Of a stretch of DNA of 5,401 nucleotides, positions 1 through 5,401 are shown in pieces. How positions within the stretch are numbered: position 1 is the first letter of the stretch; each line of letters opens with the position of its first letter. Made by a program: the position numbers and the translations under genes. The notes beneath the pieces were generated by a model that was given only the letters and a program-made list of their open reading frames with translations, made no database searches and was not told where the DNA came from. Origin of the DNA: an uncultured Actinomycetes bacterium (GTDB taxonomy: Bacteria > Actinomycetota > Actinomycetes > S36-B12); assembly GCA_937902285.1 (NCBI GenBank), contig CALGTB010000273.1:1-5401 (forward strand). The letters run 5' to 3'.

Positions 1-378
1 GATCGTCAGGACCACCTCGGCGGCCGGCCCGCCCGGCTTGTGCCGCTCCGGCTCCGTGACCACGCGCGTGACCACCACGGAGTCCACCCGCTCCAGGCGC
101 ACGGCCTCCGTGGAGGCCGACGCGTAGGGCTTGGGGTTGCTGTCGTCGACGGGGTGCTCGTCGGTGTGGCCCACGATGAGGCGGGTCGGAGTCAGCGCGA
201 GGACGGTGACGTGACGGCGAAGCTCGTCGCGGTCGAAGGTCGCCTCGTGGTGGACGACGTAGGAGGCCAGCGGCTCGGACGCCAGGGCGGTGTCGAGGGC
301 GTCCGCGACGAGATCGGGGTAGTACCCCGACCTCTGGATGTCGGAGCGCAGTTGCTGGACGAGTGCGGCGTCGGTCAT
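1..378 (-). CDS. DUF5998 family protein, partial (C-terminus off the left edge)
   Basis: The frame is open for 126 codons from an ATG at 378 down to base 1, so the C-terminal part lies outside the window. The protein begins MTDAALVQQLRSDIQRSGYY and contains SYVVHHEATFD (residues 39-49), a RRHVTVLALTPTRLIVGHTDEH stretch (about 53-74) and PKPYASASTE. I recognise these as hallmarks of DUF5998, a soluble actinobacterial family of about 190 residues with no known function; some members carry an unsupported 'phosphodiesterase' label. No signal peptide or membrane helix is visible. Its ATG overlaps the TGA of the MFS gene in the four bases ATGA (375-378), and no clear Shine-Dalgarno sequence lies at the usual distance, so translation is probably coupled to the transporter. 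As I recall, this family often lies near the GNAT/acyl-CoA-synthetase fusion gene, as here. The family call is from memory of conserved blocks; the role is unknown. Confidence 0.75.
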   Translation of the reverse strand, partial: MTDAALVQQLRSDIQRSGYYPDLVADALDTALASEPLASYVVHHEATFDRDELRRHVTVLALTPTRLIVGHTDEHPVDDSNPKPYASASTEAVRLERVDSVVVTRVVTEPERHKPGGPAAEVVLTI

Positions 379-1616
379 GCGGGCATTGTCCCACCCTCGG
401 GATCGCCGAGCACCCGGCCGTCGAGAGCCGGGCTCAGGTGACCGCGCAGCTGGACCGCGAGGATGCCGGCGACCACGCAGCCCCCGACGACGATGGTCAG
501 CCACAGGGCCACGAGGTCGGCGCCGAGCAGGATCCCGGCCAGGGCCGGGCCGAGCGCCCCGGACACCCCCCACACCAGCCCCTGCACGGAGTTGTAGCGG
601 CCGCGAAGGTGATCGGGGGCCAGGTCGTTGACCAGGGCCGGGGCGATCGGCGCCCAGAGGGTCTCCCCCACCGCGAACACCAGCGTGGACAGGCAGATGA
701 GGATGACGGCCGCCGTCGTGGGCAGCAGCCCGGTCACGCCCATGATGAGCCACGACGCGGCCCAGAGCCCCGCGACGATCGCCATGAGTCGGCTGCGCGA
801 GCGACCGCGCATGACGCGCAGGGCGACGAGCTGCATGACGACGATGGTCATCGTGTTCACCGTGAACGCCACGGCCACCCACGACACCGACAGGCCGTTG
901 ATGACGGTGATGAAGACGGGAAGGCCGATCTCCAGCGACCCGTATCCGCAGGTCAGCAGGACCAGGCCCAGCACGGCGATGCGCAGGAGAAGCCGGTCCT
1001 TGATGACCTCGCGGTAGCCCCCCTCGCTGTCCGCCCCCTCCTCGACGGGCTCCGGCCCCACGGCCACTCCGCGCATGGTCAGGAGGACTGCGACGTACAG
1101 CAGGTACGTGGCGGCGTCACCGAGGTAGAGCGCCGTGAACGTCGCGGGCTCGGACACATCCACCACCACGGCGGCGATGATGCCTCCGATGCCGATGCCG
1201 AGGTTCAGCAGCATGAACTGGATGCCGAACACACGCTGGCGATGCTCAGGACCCGCAAGCCTGCCGAGGAGGGCGGACTGCGGACCCCAGACGAACGACC
1301 CGCCCAGCGAGACGACGGTGGCCACGAGGAACGCGGACGGGACACTGTCGACCTGGGTCAGCAGGGCCACGCCCGTCGCCTCCACCAGCAGGCCCACCAG
1401 GAGCACCGGGCGGGGCCCGAACCGGTCGACCGCCGTCCCGCTCACCGGCAGGAGGATGAGGGACACGACGGCGACGTAGGCGACGACGATGCCGGCGACG
1501 GCTGTGCCGAGGCCGCGCACCTGGCCCAGGTACACGATCAGCAGGGGCATGGTCAGGCCGCTGCCGATCGCCGACAGCGCATTGCCGAGCAGCACCCTGC
1601 GCACGACAGGGCTCAT
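375..1616 (-). CDS. Major facilitator superfamily (MFS) transporter, 12 membrane helices
   Basis: This is a 413-residue integral membrane protein in two six-helix halves, predicted to move a small solute or drug across the cytoplasmic membrane by ion coupling. In numbering from the chosen start, hydrophobic segments fall near 8-30, 38-60, 74-90, 96-115, 134-155 and 162-182. A charged central loop follows (about 183-210, with PEPVEEGADSEGG), then segments near 213-233, 241-265, 280-300, 303-322, 343-365 and 368-390. The MFS motif A, GTAVDRFGPRPVLLVG, is at 60-75 after helix 2. A second-half HLRGRYNSVQG followed by a Gly-rich helix is common in DHA1-type exporters. I chose the ATG at 1616 because GAGGA sits 8 bases upstream (1625-1629). 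The upstream in-frame GTG at 1631 has no Shine-Dalgarno sequence and would overlap this one. The gene starts 36 bases after the GNAT fusion gene and overlaps the DUF5998 gene by four bases. The substrate cannot be read from the sequence. Confidence 0.9.
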   Translation of the reverse strand: MSPVVRRVLLGNALSAIGSGLTMPLLIVYLGQVRGLGTAVAGIVVAYVAVVSLILLPVSGTAVDRFGPRPVLLVGLLVEATGVALLTQVDSVPSAFLVATVVSLGGSFVWGPQSALLGRLAGPEHRQRVFGIQFMLLNLGIGIGGIIAAVVVDVSEPATFTALYLGDAATYLLYVAVLLTMRGVAVGPEPVEEGADSEGGYREVIKDRLLLRIAVLGLVLLTCGYGSLEIGLPVFITVINGLSVSWVAVAFTVNTMTIVVMQLVALRVMRGRSRSRLMAIVAGLWAASWLIMGVTGLLPTTAAVILICLSTLVFAVGETLWAPIAPALVNDLAPDHLRGRYNSVQGLVWGVSGALGPALAGILLGADLVALWLTIVVGGCVVAGILAVQLRGHLSPALDGRVLGDPEGGTMPA

Positions 1617-1624
1617 GGGTCGGG

Positions 1625-1629
1625 TCCTC
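1625..1629 (-). promoter_or_regulatory. Ribosome binding site deciding the MFS start
   Basis: On the minus strand GAGGA is followed by eight bases (CCCGACCC) and then ATG at 1616-1614. This is a good Shine-Dalgarno match at ideal spacing and favours ATG 1616 over the in-frame GTG five codons upstream. Confidence 0.75.
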
Positions 1630-1652
1630 ACGGGTGGGACCGCGACAGGCGG

Positions 1653-4067
1653 TCAGAGGCGGCGGGTGGTCGGATCGGGATCGGCTGGCTCGAGCGACAC
1701 CGTGACCGAAATCCCCCGCAGGGTCAAGTCCCGGCCGAGGACCGGAGCCACCCCCCGCAGGTCGGCACTCGTCACGCCCGGCGTGCTCGCCGGCAACGCG
1801 CTGACGGTGGCGAGGATCGTGGACATCGCCTCGATGCCCTCCTCGTCGAGCGCGAGCACGGGCAGGGCGCCGAGATCCTCCAGCATGCCGCGCGCGCCGT
1901 CGAGCCCCACGGGTGCCAGGCGCGACGACCGGTCGTCGAGCGCCTGCGCAACGGCGTCGTCCACGCCGACCTCGATGACCGGGCCGAAGAGGGGATCGTC
2001 GACCAGGGTGATGCGGGCGCCGACGGACGGCGCTCCCCCGTCGCCGGCGGCAAGCGTCGCGAGGCCCGGCGGCAGCAGGGCGAGCGCCTCCTCCGCTGCG
2101 AGCGTCCCCGGTGCGAGCCGCTCGTCGGAGGGCTCGGGTCGGGAGGAGGGGGCCGACCGCCGACGGGCGTCCGCCCGGACCCACTCGGCGTAGCGGACGT
2201 AGGCGGTCACGGCGTGCAGGGCGTCCTCGACATCCTCGAAGACCGGCACCTCGCCGGGCCTGCCGCCTCCGACGCCGCCGGGCATCACCGCGACCACGGC
2301 AGGGCGGTGGGGCGCATCGTCGCCCGCCTCGGGGAGCGAGCCGATGATGGCGGCGAGGTCGAGCTGCGACGCCTCCTCGATGGCAGGCACGTGGATGACG
2401 AGCACCACGCCGACGGCGTGGTCCGCGACCGCGTCGGCGAGTGCCTCCGCGTAGGCAGCCTCGGGGGCCTGACGCGCGAACGTGACGACGGGTCGCGCCG
2501 CCGCGAGGCCGGTGCCGTGCAGGGCGTTCGTCGCGAGCACGCCGAGGGCGTCGCTGTTGCCGATGACCGCGACCCCGGGGCCTGGCGGATGAGGCTGGCT
2601 CACCGCCACGCGCGCGACGCCGATCATCTGGTCGATGCTGTCGACGACGATGAGCCCGCAGTCGCCGAGGATCTGGTCCACCGCCTTCTGCGTCAGGAGC
2701 GTCGTGCCCACGTCGTGACCGAGCGGATGCCGCTGGCCCGCGCCACCCGTGCGCACCATGACCACCGGCTTCGATGCGGACAGCCGATGGACGATCCTCG
2801 AGAACTTGCGGGCGTTCCCGATGGTCTCGAGGTACAGCGCGATGAGGCTGGTGCGCTCGTCCTCCTCCCAGAACTGCAGCAGGTCGTTGCCCGAGATGTC
2901 CGCCCGATTTCCCGCGGACACGAAGGTGGAGACTCCCAGTCCCCGTGCTGCGAGGCGGCCGAGGATCGAGCCTCCGAGCGCCCCGGACTGGCAGAACAGG
3001 CCGACGTGCCCCGCGGAGGGGAACTGCGGCACCAGGGATGCGTTGAGCCGCACGTCGGGCGCGGTGTTGATGACTCCGAGGGCATTGGGCCCCACCAGGC
3101 GCATGCCCGTGCCGTGCACGAGGCCGACCAGCTCCTCCTGCAGCCGAGGACCCTCGCCGCCGACATCGCCGAACCCGCCGGACACGACGACCAGGCCGTG
3201 AACCTCGGCGGCCGCCGCATCGCGGATGACATCGGCGACCCGGTCCGCCGGGACGACCACCACGGCCAGGTCGATCTCCCCGGCCACCTCGGCGAGCGAG
3301 CGCACGCAGGCCACGCCGGCGATCTCGTCGACCTCCGGATGCACCGCGACGAGCCTGCCCGTGTAGCCGCCGTCGGCGACGTGACGCAGGATCGCGTGAC
3401 CCAGGCCGCCGGGCCGCCGGCTCGCGCCGATGACGGCCACTCCGTGCGGCTGCAGGAGCCGCTGCACCGAGCGCGCCTCCGCGCGCTGCTCGCGGGCCGC
3501 CATCACGGCGCGACTGGCGGTGGTCGGCTCGATGTCGAAGGACACGGCGAGGACGTCCTCCTCGCGACGCTGCGTCACGTCGTACCCCGCCTCGCGGAAC
3601 GTCGCGATCATCCTCCGGTTGTCGGGGAGCACCTCGGCCACGAAGCGCTGCACGCCGCGCTCGAGGGCGGCTGCCGCCAGGTGCTCCAGCAGCACTGACC
3701 CAAGGCCGAGGCCCTGGGTCTCGTCGCGGATGACGAAGGCCACCTCGGCCGTCCCGTCGCCGATGGCGTCGTACCGCCCCACCCCGATGATCGAGCCTGC
3801 GTCGAGGGCGATCAGCGCGACCCGGTCATGGTGGTCGACCGTCGTGAAGTAGACGACGTCCTCGTCCGACAGGGTCGGCTTGACGGAGAAGAAGCGGTAG
3901 TAGACGGTGCGATCGGACAGGCTGGCGTGGAAGGCGCGCAGTGCCTCGCCGTCGGCCGGGCTGATGGGGCGCAGGTGCACCGGGTGCCCGTCCCTCAGCA
4001 GGACGTCGGCCTCCCACTCGTCCGGGTACCCCCTCCCGGGGACCGGGGTCGTGCTGCCGGCGGCCAC
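1653..4067 (-). CDS. GNAT acetyltransferase fused to a degenerate ADP-forming acyl-CoA-synthetase module (Pat-like)
   Basis: This is an 804-residue cytosolic fusion protein, numbered from the GTG at 4067. Residues about 21-180 form a GNAT domain: HLRPISPADGEAL at 31-43, a candidate catalytic Glu108 in AEVAF, and the acetyl-CoA loop QGLGLG at 118-123. Next is a CoA-binding Rossmann domain (VIGASRRPGGLG from about 211; GPNALGVIN at 326-334). A succinyl-CoA-ligase-like region follows (GLFCQSGALGG at 356-366, SAGNRADISGNDLLQFW at 384-400, VAVIGNSDALG at 499-509). The end resembles only the back of an ATP-grasp domain (DPLFGPVIEVG at 691-701). N-terminal GNAT with an ACS-like body is the layout of Streptomyces lividans PatA, which acetylates acyl-CoA synthetases; protein lysine acetylation is therefore the inferred role. 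The phosphohistidine site appears to be Val, and the ATP-grasp front half is missing, so NDP-forming synthetase activity is unlikely. The start is set by GGAG nine bases upstream; an in-frame GTG at 4127 would add 20 unconserved residues. It is the first gene of the leftward operon. Confidence 0.88.
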   Translation of the reverse strand: MAAGSTTPVPGRGYPDEWEADVLLRDGHPVHLRPISPADGEALRAFHASLSDRTVYYRFFSVKPTLSDEDVVYFTTVDHHDRVALIALDAGSIIGVGRYDAIGDGTAEVAFVIRDETQGLGLGSVLLEHLAAAALERGVQRFVAEVLPDNRRMIATFREAGYDVTQRREEDVLAVSFDIEPTTASRAVMAAREQRAEARSVQRLLQPHGVAVIGASRRPGGLGHAILRHVADGGYTGRLVAVHPEVDEIAGVACVRSLAEVAGEIDLAVVVVPADRVADVIRDAAAAEVHGLVVVSGGFGDVGGEGPRLQEELVGLVHGTGMRLVGPNALGVINTAPDVRLNASLVPQFPSAGHVGLFCQSGALGGSILGRLAARGLGVSTFVSAGNRADISGNDLLQFWEEDERTSLIALYLETIGNARKFSRIVHRLSASKPVVMVRTGGAGQRHPLGHDVGTTLLTQKAVDQILGDCGLIVVDSIDQMIGVARVAVSQPHPPGPGVAVIGNSDALGVLATNALHGTGLAAARPVVTFARQAPEAAYAEALADAVADHAVGVVLVIHVPAIEEASQLDLAAIIGSLPEAGDDAPHRPAVVAVMPGGVGGGRPGEVPVFEDVEDALHAVTAYVRYAEWVRADARRRSAPSSRPEPSDERLAPGTLAAEEALALLPPGLATLAAGDGGAPSVGARITLVDDPLFGPVIEVGVDDAVAQALDDRSSRLAPVGLDGARGMLEDLGALPVLALDEEGIEAMSTILATVSALPASTPGVTSADLRGVAPVLGRDLTLRGISVTVSLEPADPDPTTRRL

Positions 4068-4076
4068 GCCCCCATT

Positions 4077-4085
4077 CTCCCCCTC
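4077..4085 (-). promoter_or_regulatory. Ribosome binding site deciding the GNAT-fusion start
   Basis: The minus strand reads GAGGGGGAG, then nine bases (AATGGGGGC), then GTG at 4067-4065. The purine-rich run is a fair Shine-Dalgarno sequence. It supports the GTG at 4067 over the GTG at 4127. An alternative reading is a weak -10-like GAGAAT six bases before the GTG (a leaderless start), but its first base departs from the TANNNT pattern. Confidence 0.55.
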
Positions 4086-4088
4086 GGA

Positions 4089-4107
4089 TCGGTGGCACGG
4101 GCACCGA
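4089..4107. repeat. Inverted repeat TCGGTG-N7-CACCGA, candidate operator
   Basis: The two arms, TCGGTG (4089-4094) and CACCGA (4102-4107), are perfect six-base complements around a seven-base centre, giving 19 bases with dyad symmetry. Its place in the divergent spacer and its spacing suit a dimeric helix-turn-helix regulator. It lies just upstream of the Shine-Dalgarno sequence of the leftward gene, so it might repress that gene. In GC-rich DNA such repeats also arise by chance, and no regulator gene is in view. Confidence 0.35.
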
Positions 4108-4121
4108 ACGTTCACCCGGGT
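4106..4121. repeat. Two abutting perfect palindromes, GAACGTTC and ACCCGGGT
   Basis: GAACGTTC (4106-4113) is an eight-base perfect palindrome directly followed by ACCCGGGT (4114-4121), another. The first overlaps the right end of the TCGGTG-N7-CACCGA repeat by two bases. The AT-containing GAACGTTC stands out from its GC-rich surroundings. Together they form a symmetrical block of about 33 bases in the middle of the divergent spacer, a reasonable regulator site but unproven. Confidence 0.3.
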
Positions 4122-4147
4122 CCGCACGCCGTCCCCGGCCCCGCGGG

Positions 4148-4153
4148 TAGGGT
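4148..4153 (+). promoter_or_regulatory. psuG -10 element (TAGGGT) placed for a leaderless transcript
   Basis: TAGGGT fits the actinobacterial TANNNT -10 pattern. Exactly six bases (CAAGGG) separate it from the GTG at 4160, so transcription would begin on or next to the start codon and the mRNA would have no leader. No recognisable -35 hexamer is seen at 16-19 bases upstream, which is common in actinobacterial promoters. The alternative is that AAGGG acts as a Shine-Dalgarno sequence, but it touches the start codon, which is too close. Confidence 0.6.
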
Positions 4154-4159
4154 CAAGGG

Positions 4160-5110
4160 GTGACGAACGCCCAGACCCTGGCCCTCGCCCCCGATGTCAT
4201 GACGATCACCGACGAGGTCCGCGAGGCCCTCATCGACGGCCGGGCGGTGGTGGCGCTGGAGTCGACGATCATCAGCCACGGGCTTCCCCGGCCCGAGAAC
4301 CTCCGGGTGGCAGCCGAGGTCGAGGACATCGTGCGCTCGCGTGGCGCCGTGCCGGCGACCATCGCCATCCTCGACGGACGCGTGCACGTGGGGCTGGACG
4401 AGCGACTCCTCGAGCAGGTCGCCAACCGCGACGACGTCGTGAAGGTGAGCGTGCGCGACATCGCCACCCTCGTCGCGCGCGACGGGAGCGGGGCCACGAC
4501 GGTCGCGGCGACCAGCCACATCGCGATGCTCGCCGGACTGCGGGTGTTCGCCACCGGCGGCCTCGGCGGCGTGCATCGCCAGGCCCGCGACAGCTGGGAC
4601 GAGTCGGCCGACCTCAGCACCCTCGCCGAGACGCCGATCACCGTCGTCTGCTCGGGGGTGAAGTCGATCCTCGACGTGGGCGCGACCATCGAGCGGCTCG
4701 AGACCCTGAACGTGGGCGTGCTCGGCTACGGCACGAGCCGGTTCCCGGGCTTCTACCTGACCGACTCCGGCTTCGCCGTCGACTGGTCGGCGCAGGATGC
4801 CGAGGACGTGGCCCGCATCATGGGAGTCCGCGACTCGCTGCGGATCCCGTCGGCGCTCATCGTGGCCAACCCCCTTCCGGAGTCCGAGCAGCTCGACCCC
4901 GACCTGCACGACGCCGTGCTCGAGGAGGGCGTTCGGCTGGCCTCGGCGCGCAACATCACCGGCAAGGACGTGACGCCGTTCCTCCTCGACCACTTCCACC
5001 GAGCCACCCACGGCGCGAGCCTGATCGTCAACGAGCAGATCATCGTCCGCAACGCCGAGCTCGCCGCCCGGATCGCCGTCGCCGACGCCGCCCGCGCCGC
5101 GGCGATGTAG
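4160..5110 (+). CDS. psuG: Pseudouridine-5'-phosphate glycosidase
   Basis: This 316-residue cytosolic enzyme splits the C-C glycosidic bond of pseudouridine 5'-phosphate to uracil and ribose 5-phosphate (reversible, Mn2+-dependent) in pseudouridine salvage. It aligns by eye end to end with Escherichia coli PsuG (312 residues). Conserved blocks include VVALESTIISHGLPRP (30-45), GAVPATIAILDG (62-73), ATGGLGGVHR (131-140), VVCSGVKSILD (162-172) and NITGKDVTPFLL (265-276). Expected active-site residues are present: Glu34, Lys95, His139, Asp151 (metal site), the Schiff-base Lys168, and Asn298. The GTG start gives the same N-terminal length as the E. coli protein; the ATG at 4199 would remove 13 residues and has no Shine-Dalgarno sequence. 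A -10-like TAGGGT six bases upstream suggests a leaderless transcript. The gene ends in TAG, nine bases before a PfkB-family kinase, its expected pathway partner. The family call is very firm. Confidence 0.97.
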   Translation: MTNAQTLALAPDVMTITDEVREALIDGRAVVALESTIISHGLPRPENLRVAAEVEDIVRSRGAVPATIAILDGRVHVGLDERLLEQVANRDDVVKVSVRDIATLVARDGSGATTVAATSHIAMLAGLRVFATGGLGGVHRQARDSWDESADLSTLAETPITVVCSGVKSILDVGATIERLETLNVGVLGYGTSRFPGFYLTDSGFAVDWSAQDAEDVARIMGVRDSLRIPSALIVANPLPESEQLDPDLHDAVLEEGVRLASARNITGKDVTPFLLDHFHRATHGASLIVNEQIIVRNAELAARIAVADAARAAAM

Positions 5111-5119
5111 TCCTGCGGC

Positions 5120-5401
5120 ATGCCGCTGTCTGACATGGGGCGCTGCGTCGTGGTCGGCGACGTCATGATGGACGTGACGGCCCGGATCGCCACGTCCATC
5201 GCCTACGCCAGTGACACCCCCGCCCGCATCAGCATCCAGCCAGGCGGCTCGGCGGCCATGACCGCCGCCTGGCTCGGCTCCTCCGGCTTCCCGGTCACGT
5301 TCGTCGGCTGCATCGGCGACGATCCCTTTGGACGCCAGGTGGCGGCGACCCTCACCGCGCTCGGCGTGCAGGCGCATCTCACGGTGTCCGCCGGCAGGCC
5401 G
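5120..5401 (+). CDS. PfkB/ribokinase-family sugar kinase, partial; probable pseudouridine kinase
   Basis: The frame is open for 94 codons from ATG 5120 to the right edge; the C-terminal part with the catalytic Asp is outside the window. The N-terminus carries the PfkB features GDVMMDVTA (13-21), PARISIQPGGSAA (34-46) and VGCIGDDPFGRQ (62-73), followed by a helix ending in LGV. PfkB enzymes phosphorylate sugars or nucleosides with ATP. Position right behind psuG suggests pseudouridine kinase (PsuK), which makes the PsuG substrate; this is inference from context. An oddity is Met47 in GGSAAMTAAW, where the family has the substrate-binding Asn (GGSAAN). The start could be ATG 5120 or ATG 5135 (residue 6); neither has a Shine-Dalgarno sequence. 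The gene is in the same frame as psuG and only nine bases past its TAG, so translation probably depends on re-initiation after psuG. Confidence 0.85.
   Translation, partial: MPLSDMGRCVVVGDVMMDVTARIATSIAYASDTPARISIQPGGSAAMTAAWLGSSGFPVTFVGCIGDDPFGRQVAATLTALGVQAHLTVSAGRP

Larger units (their letters stand above)
4068..4159. promoter_or_regulatory. Divergent intergenic promoter region
   Basis: This 92-base spacer separates the leftward GNAT-MFS-DUF5998 genes from the rightward psuG-kinase genes and is the only non-coding stretch of note in the window. It must hold the promoter of psuG and could hold that of the leftward operon. It contains the psuG -10-like hexamer and a cluster of three palindromes, described separately. 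No convincing -35/-10 pair was found for the leftward operon. Confidence 0.6.

Noticed and set aside
363..3698. A 1111-codon open frame on the plus strand, antisense to the MFS and GNAT-fusion genes
   Set aside because: Its product is an Arg/His/Asp/Gly-rich, low-complexity sequence with no recognisable domain, typical of the frame opposite a high-GC coding region. The minus-strand genes have clear conserved domains and ribosome binding sites.
4106..4113. GAACGTTC as a LexA (SOS) box
   Set aside because: Actinobacterial LexA boxes need four bases between GAAC and GTTC; here the halves abut.
4068..4127. Upstream GTG at 4127 as the start of the GNAT fusion
   Set aside because: It adds 20 residues without family-like sequence, runs through the palindrome cluster and has no better ribosome binding site than the GTG at 4067.
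4151..4156. TTGACC on the minus strand as a -35 box for the leftward operon
   Set aside because: No TANNNT-like -10 lies 16-19 bases downstream, and the hexamer lies between the psuG -10 and the psuG start.
5108..5119. A terminator between psuG and the kinase
   Set aside because: The gap is only nine bases, with no hairpin and no T-run, so the genes are most likely cotranscribed.
4112..5377. A 421-codon minus-strand open frame opposite psuG and the kinase
   Set aside because: It is a compositional shadow: repetitive charged residues, no domain, and it is opposite an unmistakable PsuG with all active-site residues.

Overview
The window is high-GC DNA (by eye around 70% G+C) with GTG starts, densely packed genes and long antisense open frames. 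The protein families (an actinobacterial DUF5998 protein and an N-terminal GNAT fused to an acyl-CoA-synthetase-like body) point to an actinomycete, Actinomycetota. A member of Micrococcales or Propionibacteriales is plausible, but the sequence does not settle the genus. Nothing seen suggests mobile DNA, CRISPR, tRNA or rRNA.

Layout. Positions 1-4067 hold three genes on the minus strand, read right to left. The first is a large GNAT / acyl-CoA-synthetase-like fusion protein (4067 to 1653). After a 36-base gap comes a 12-helix MFS transporter (1616 to 375). Its TGA stop overlaps the ATG of a DUF5998 protein in ATGA; that gene (378 to 1) runs off the left edge. The tight spacing suggests a single operon. 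A 92-base divergent spacer (4068-4159) follows. On the plus strand lie psuG, pseudouridine-5'-phosphate glycosidase (4160-5110), and, nine bases after its stop, the 5' end of a PfkB-family sugar kinase (5120 to the right edge), presumably the pseudouridine kinase partner.

How the genes work together. In the usual pathway the kinase phosphorylates pseudouridine and PsuG splits the C-C glycosidic bond to give uracil and ribose 5-phosphate. The plus-strand pair therefore looks like a short pseudouridine salvage operon. The minus-strand operon is probably separate in function. Its first product resembles Pat-type protein lysine acetyltransferases, in which a dead acyl-CoA synthetase module regulates a GNAT domain. 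The MFS substrate and the DUF5998 role are unknown.

Points worth a second look: the acyl-CoA synthetase module seems to have lost its phosphohistidine, the front of its ATP-grasp domain and the ATP-grasp ELNP motif. psuG has a TAGGGT-N6-GTG arrangement typical of leaderless actinobacterial transcripts. The kinase is in the same frame as psuG, separated only by one TAG and three codons, with no Shine-Dalgarno sequence. The kinase carries Met where the PfkB signature has a sugar-binding Asn. The divergent spacer contains three adjacent palindromes. No wholly new system is evident; most of the window is ordinary actinobacterial core or near-core gene content.
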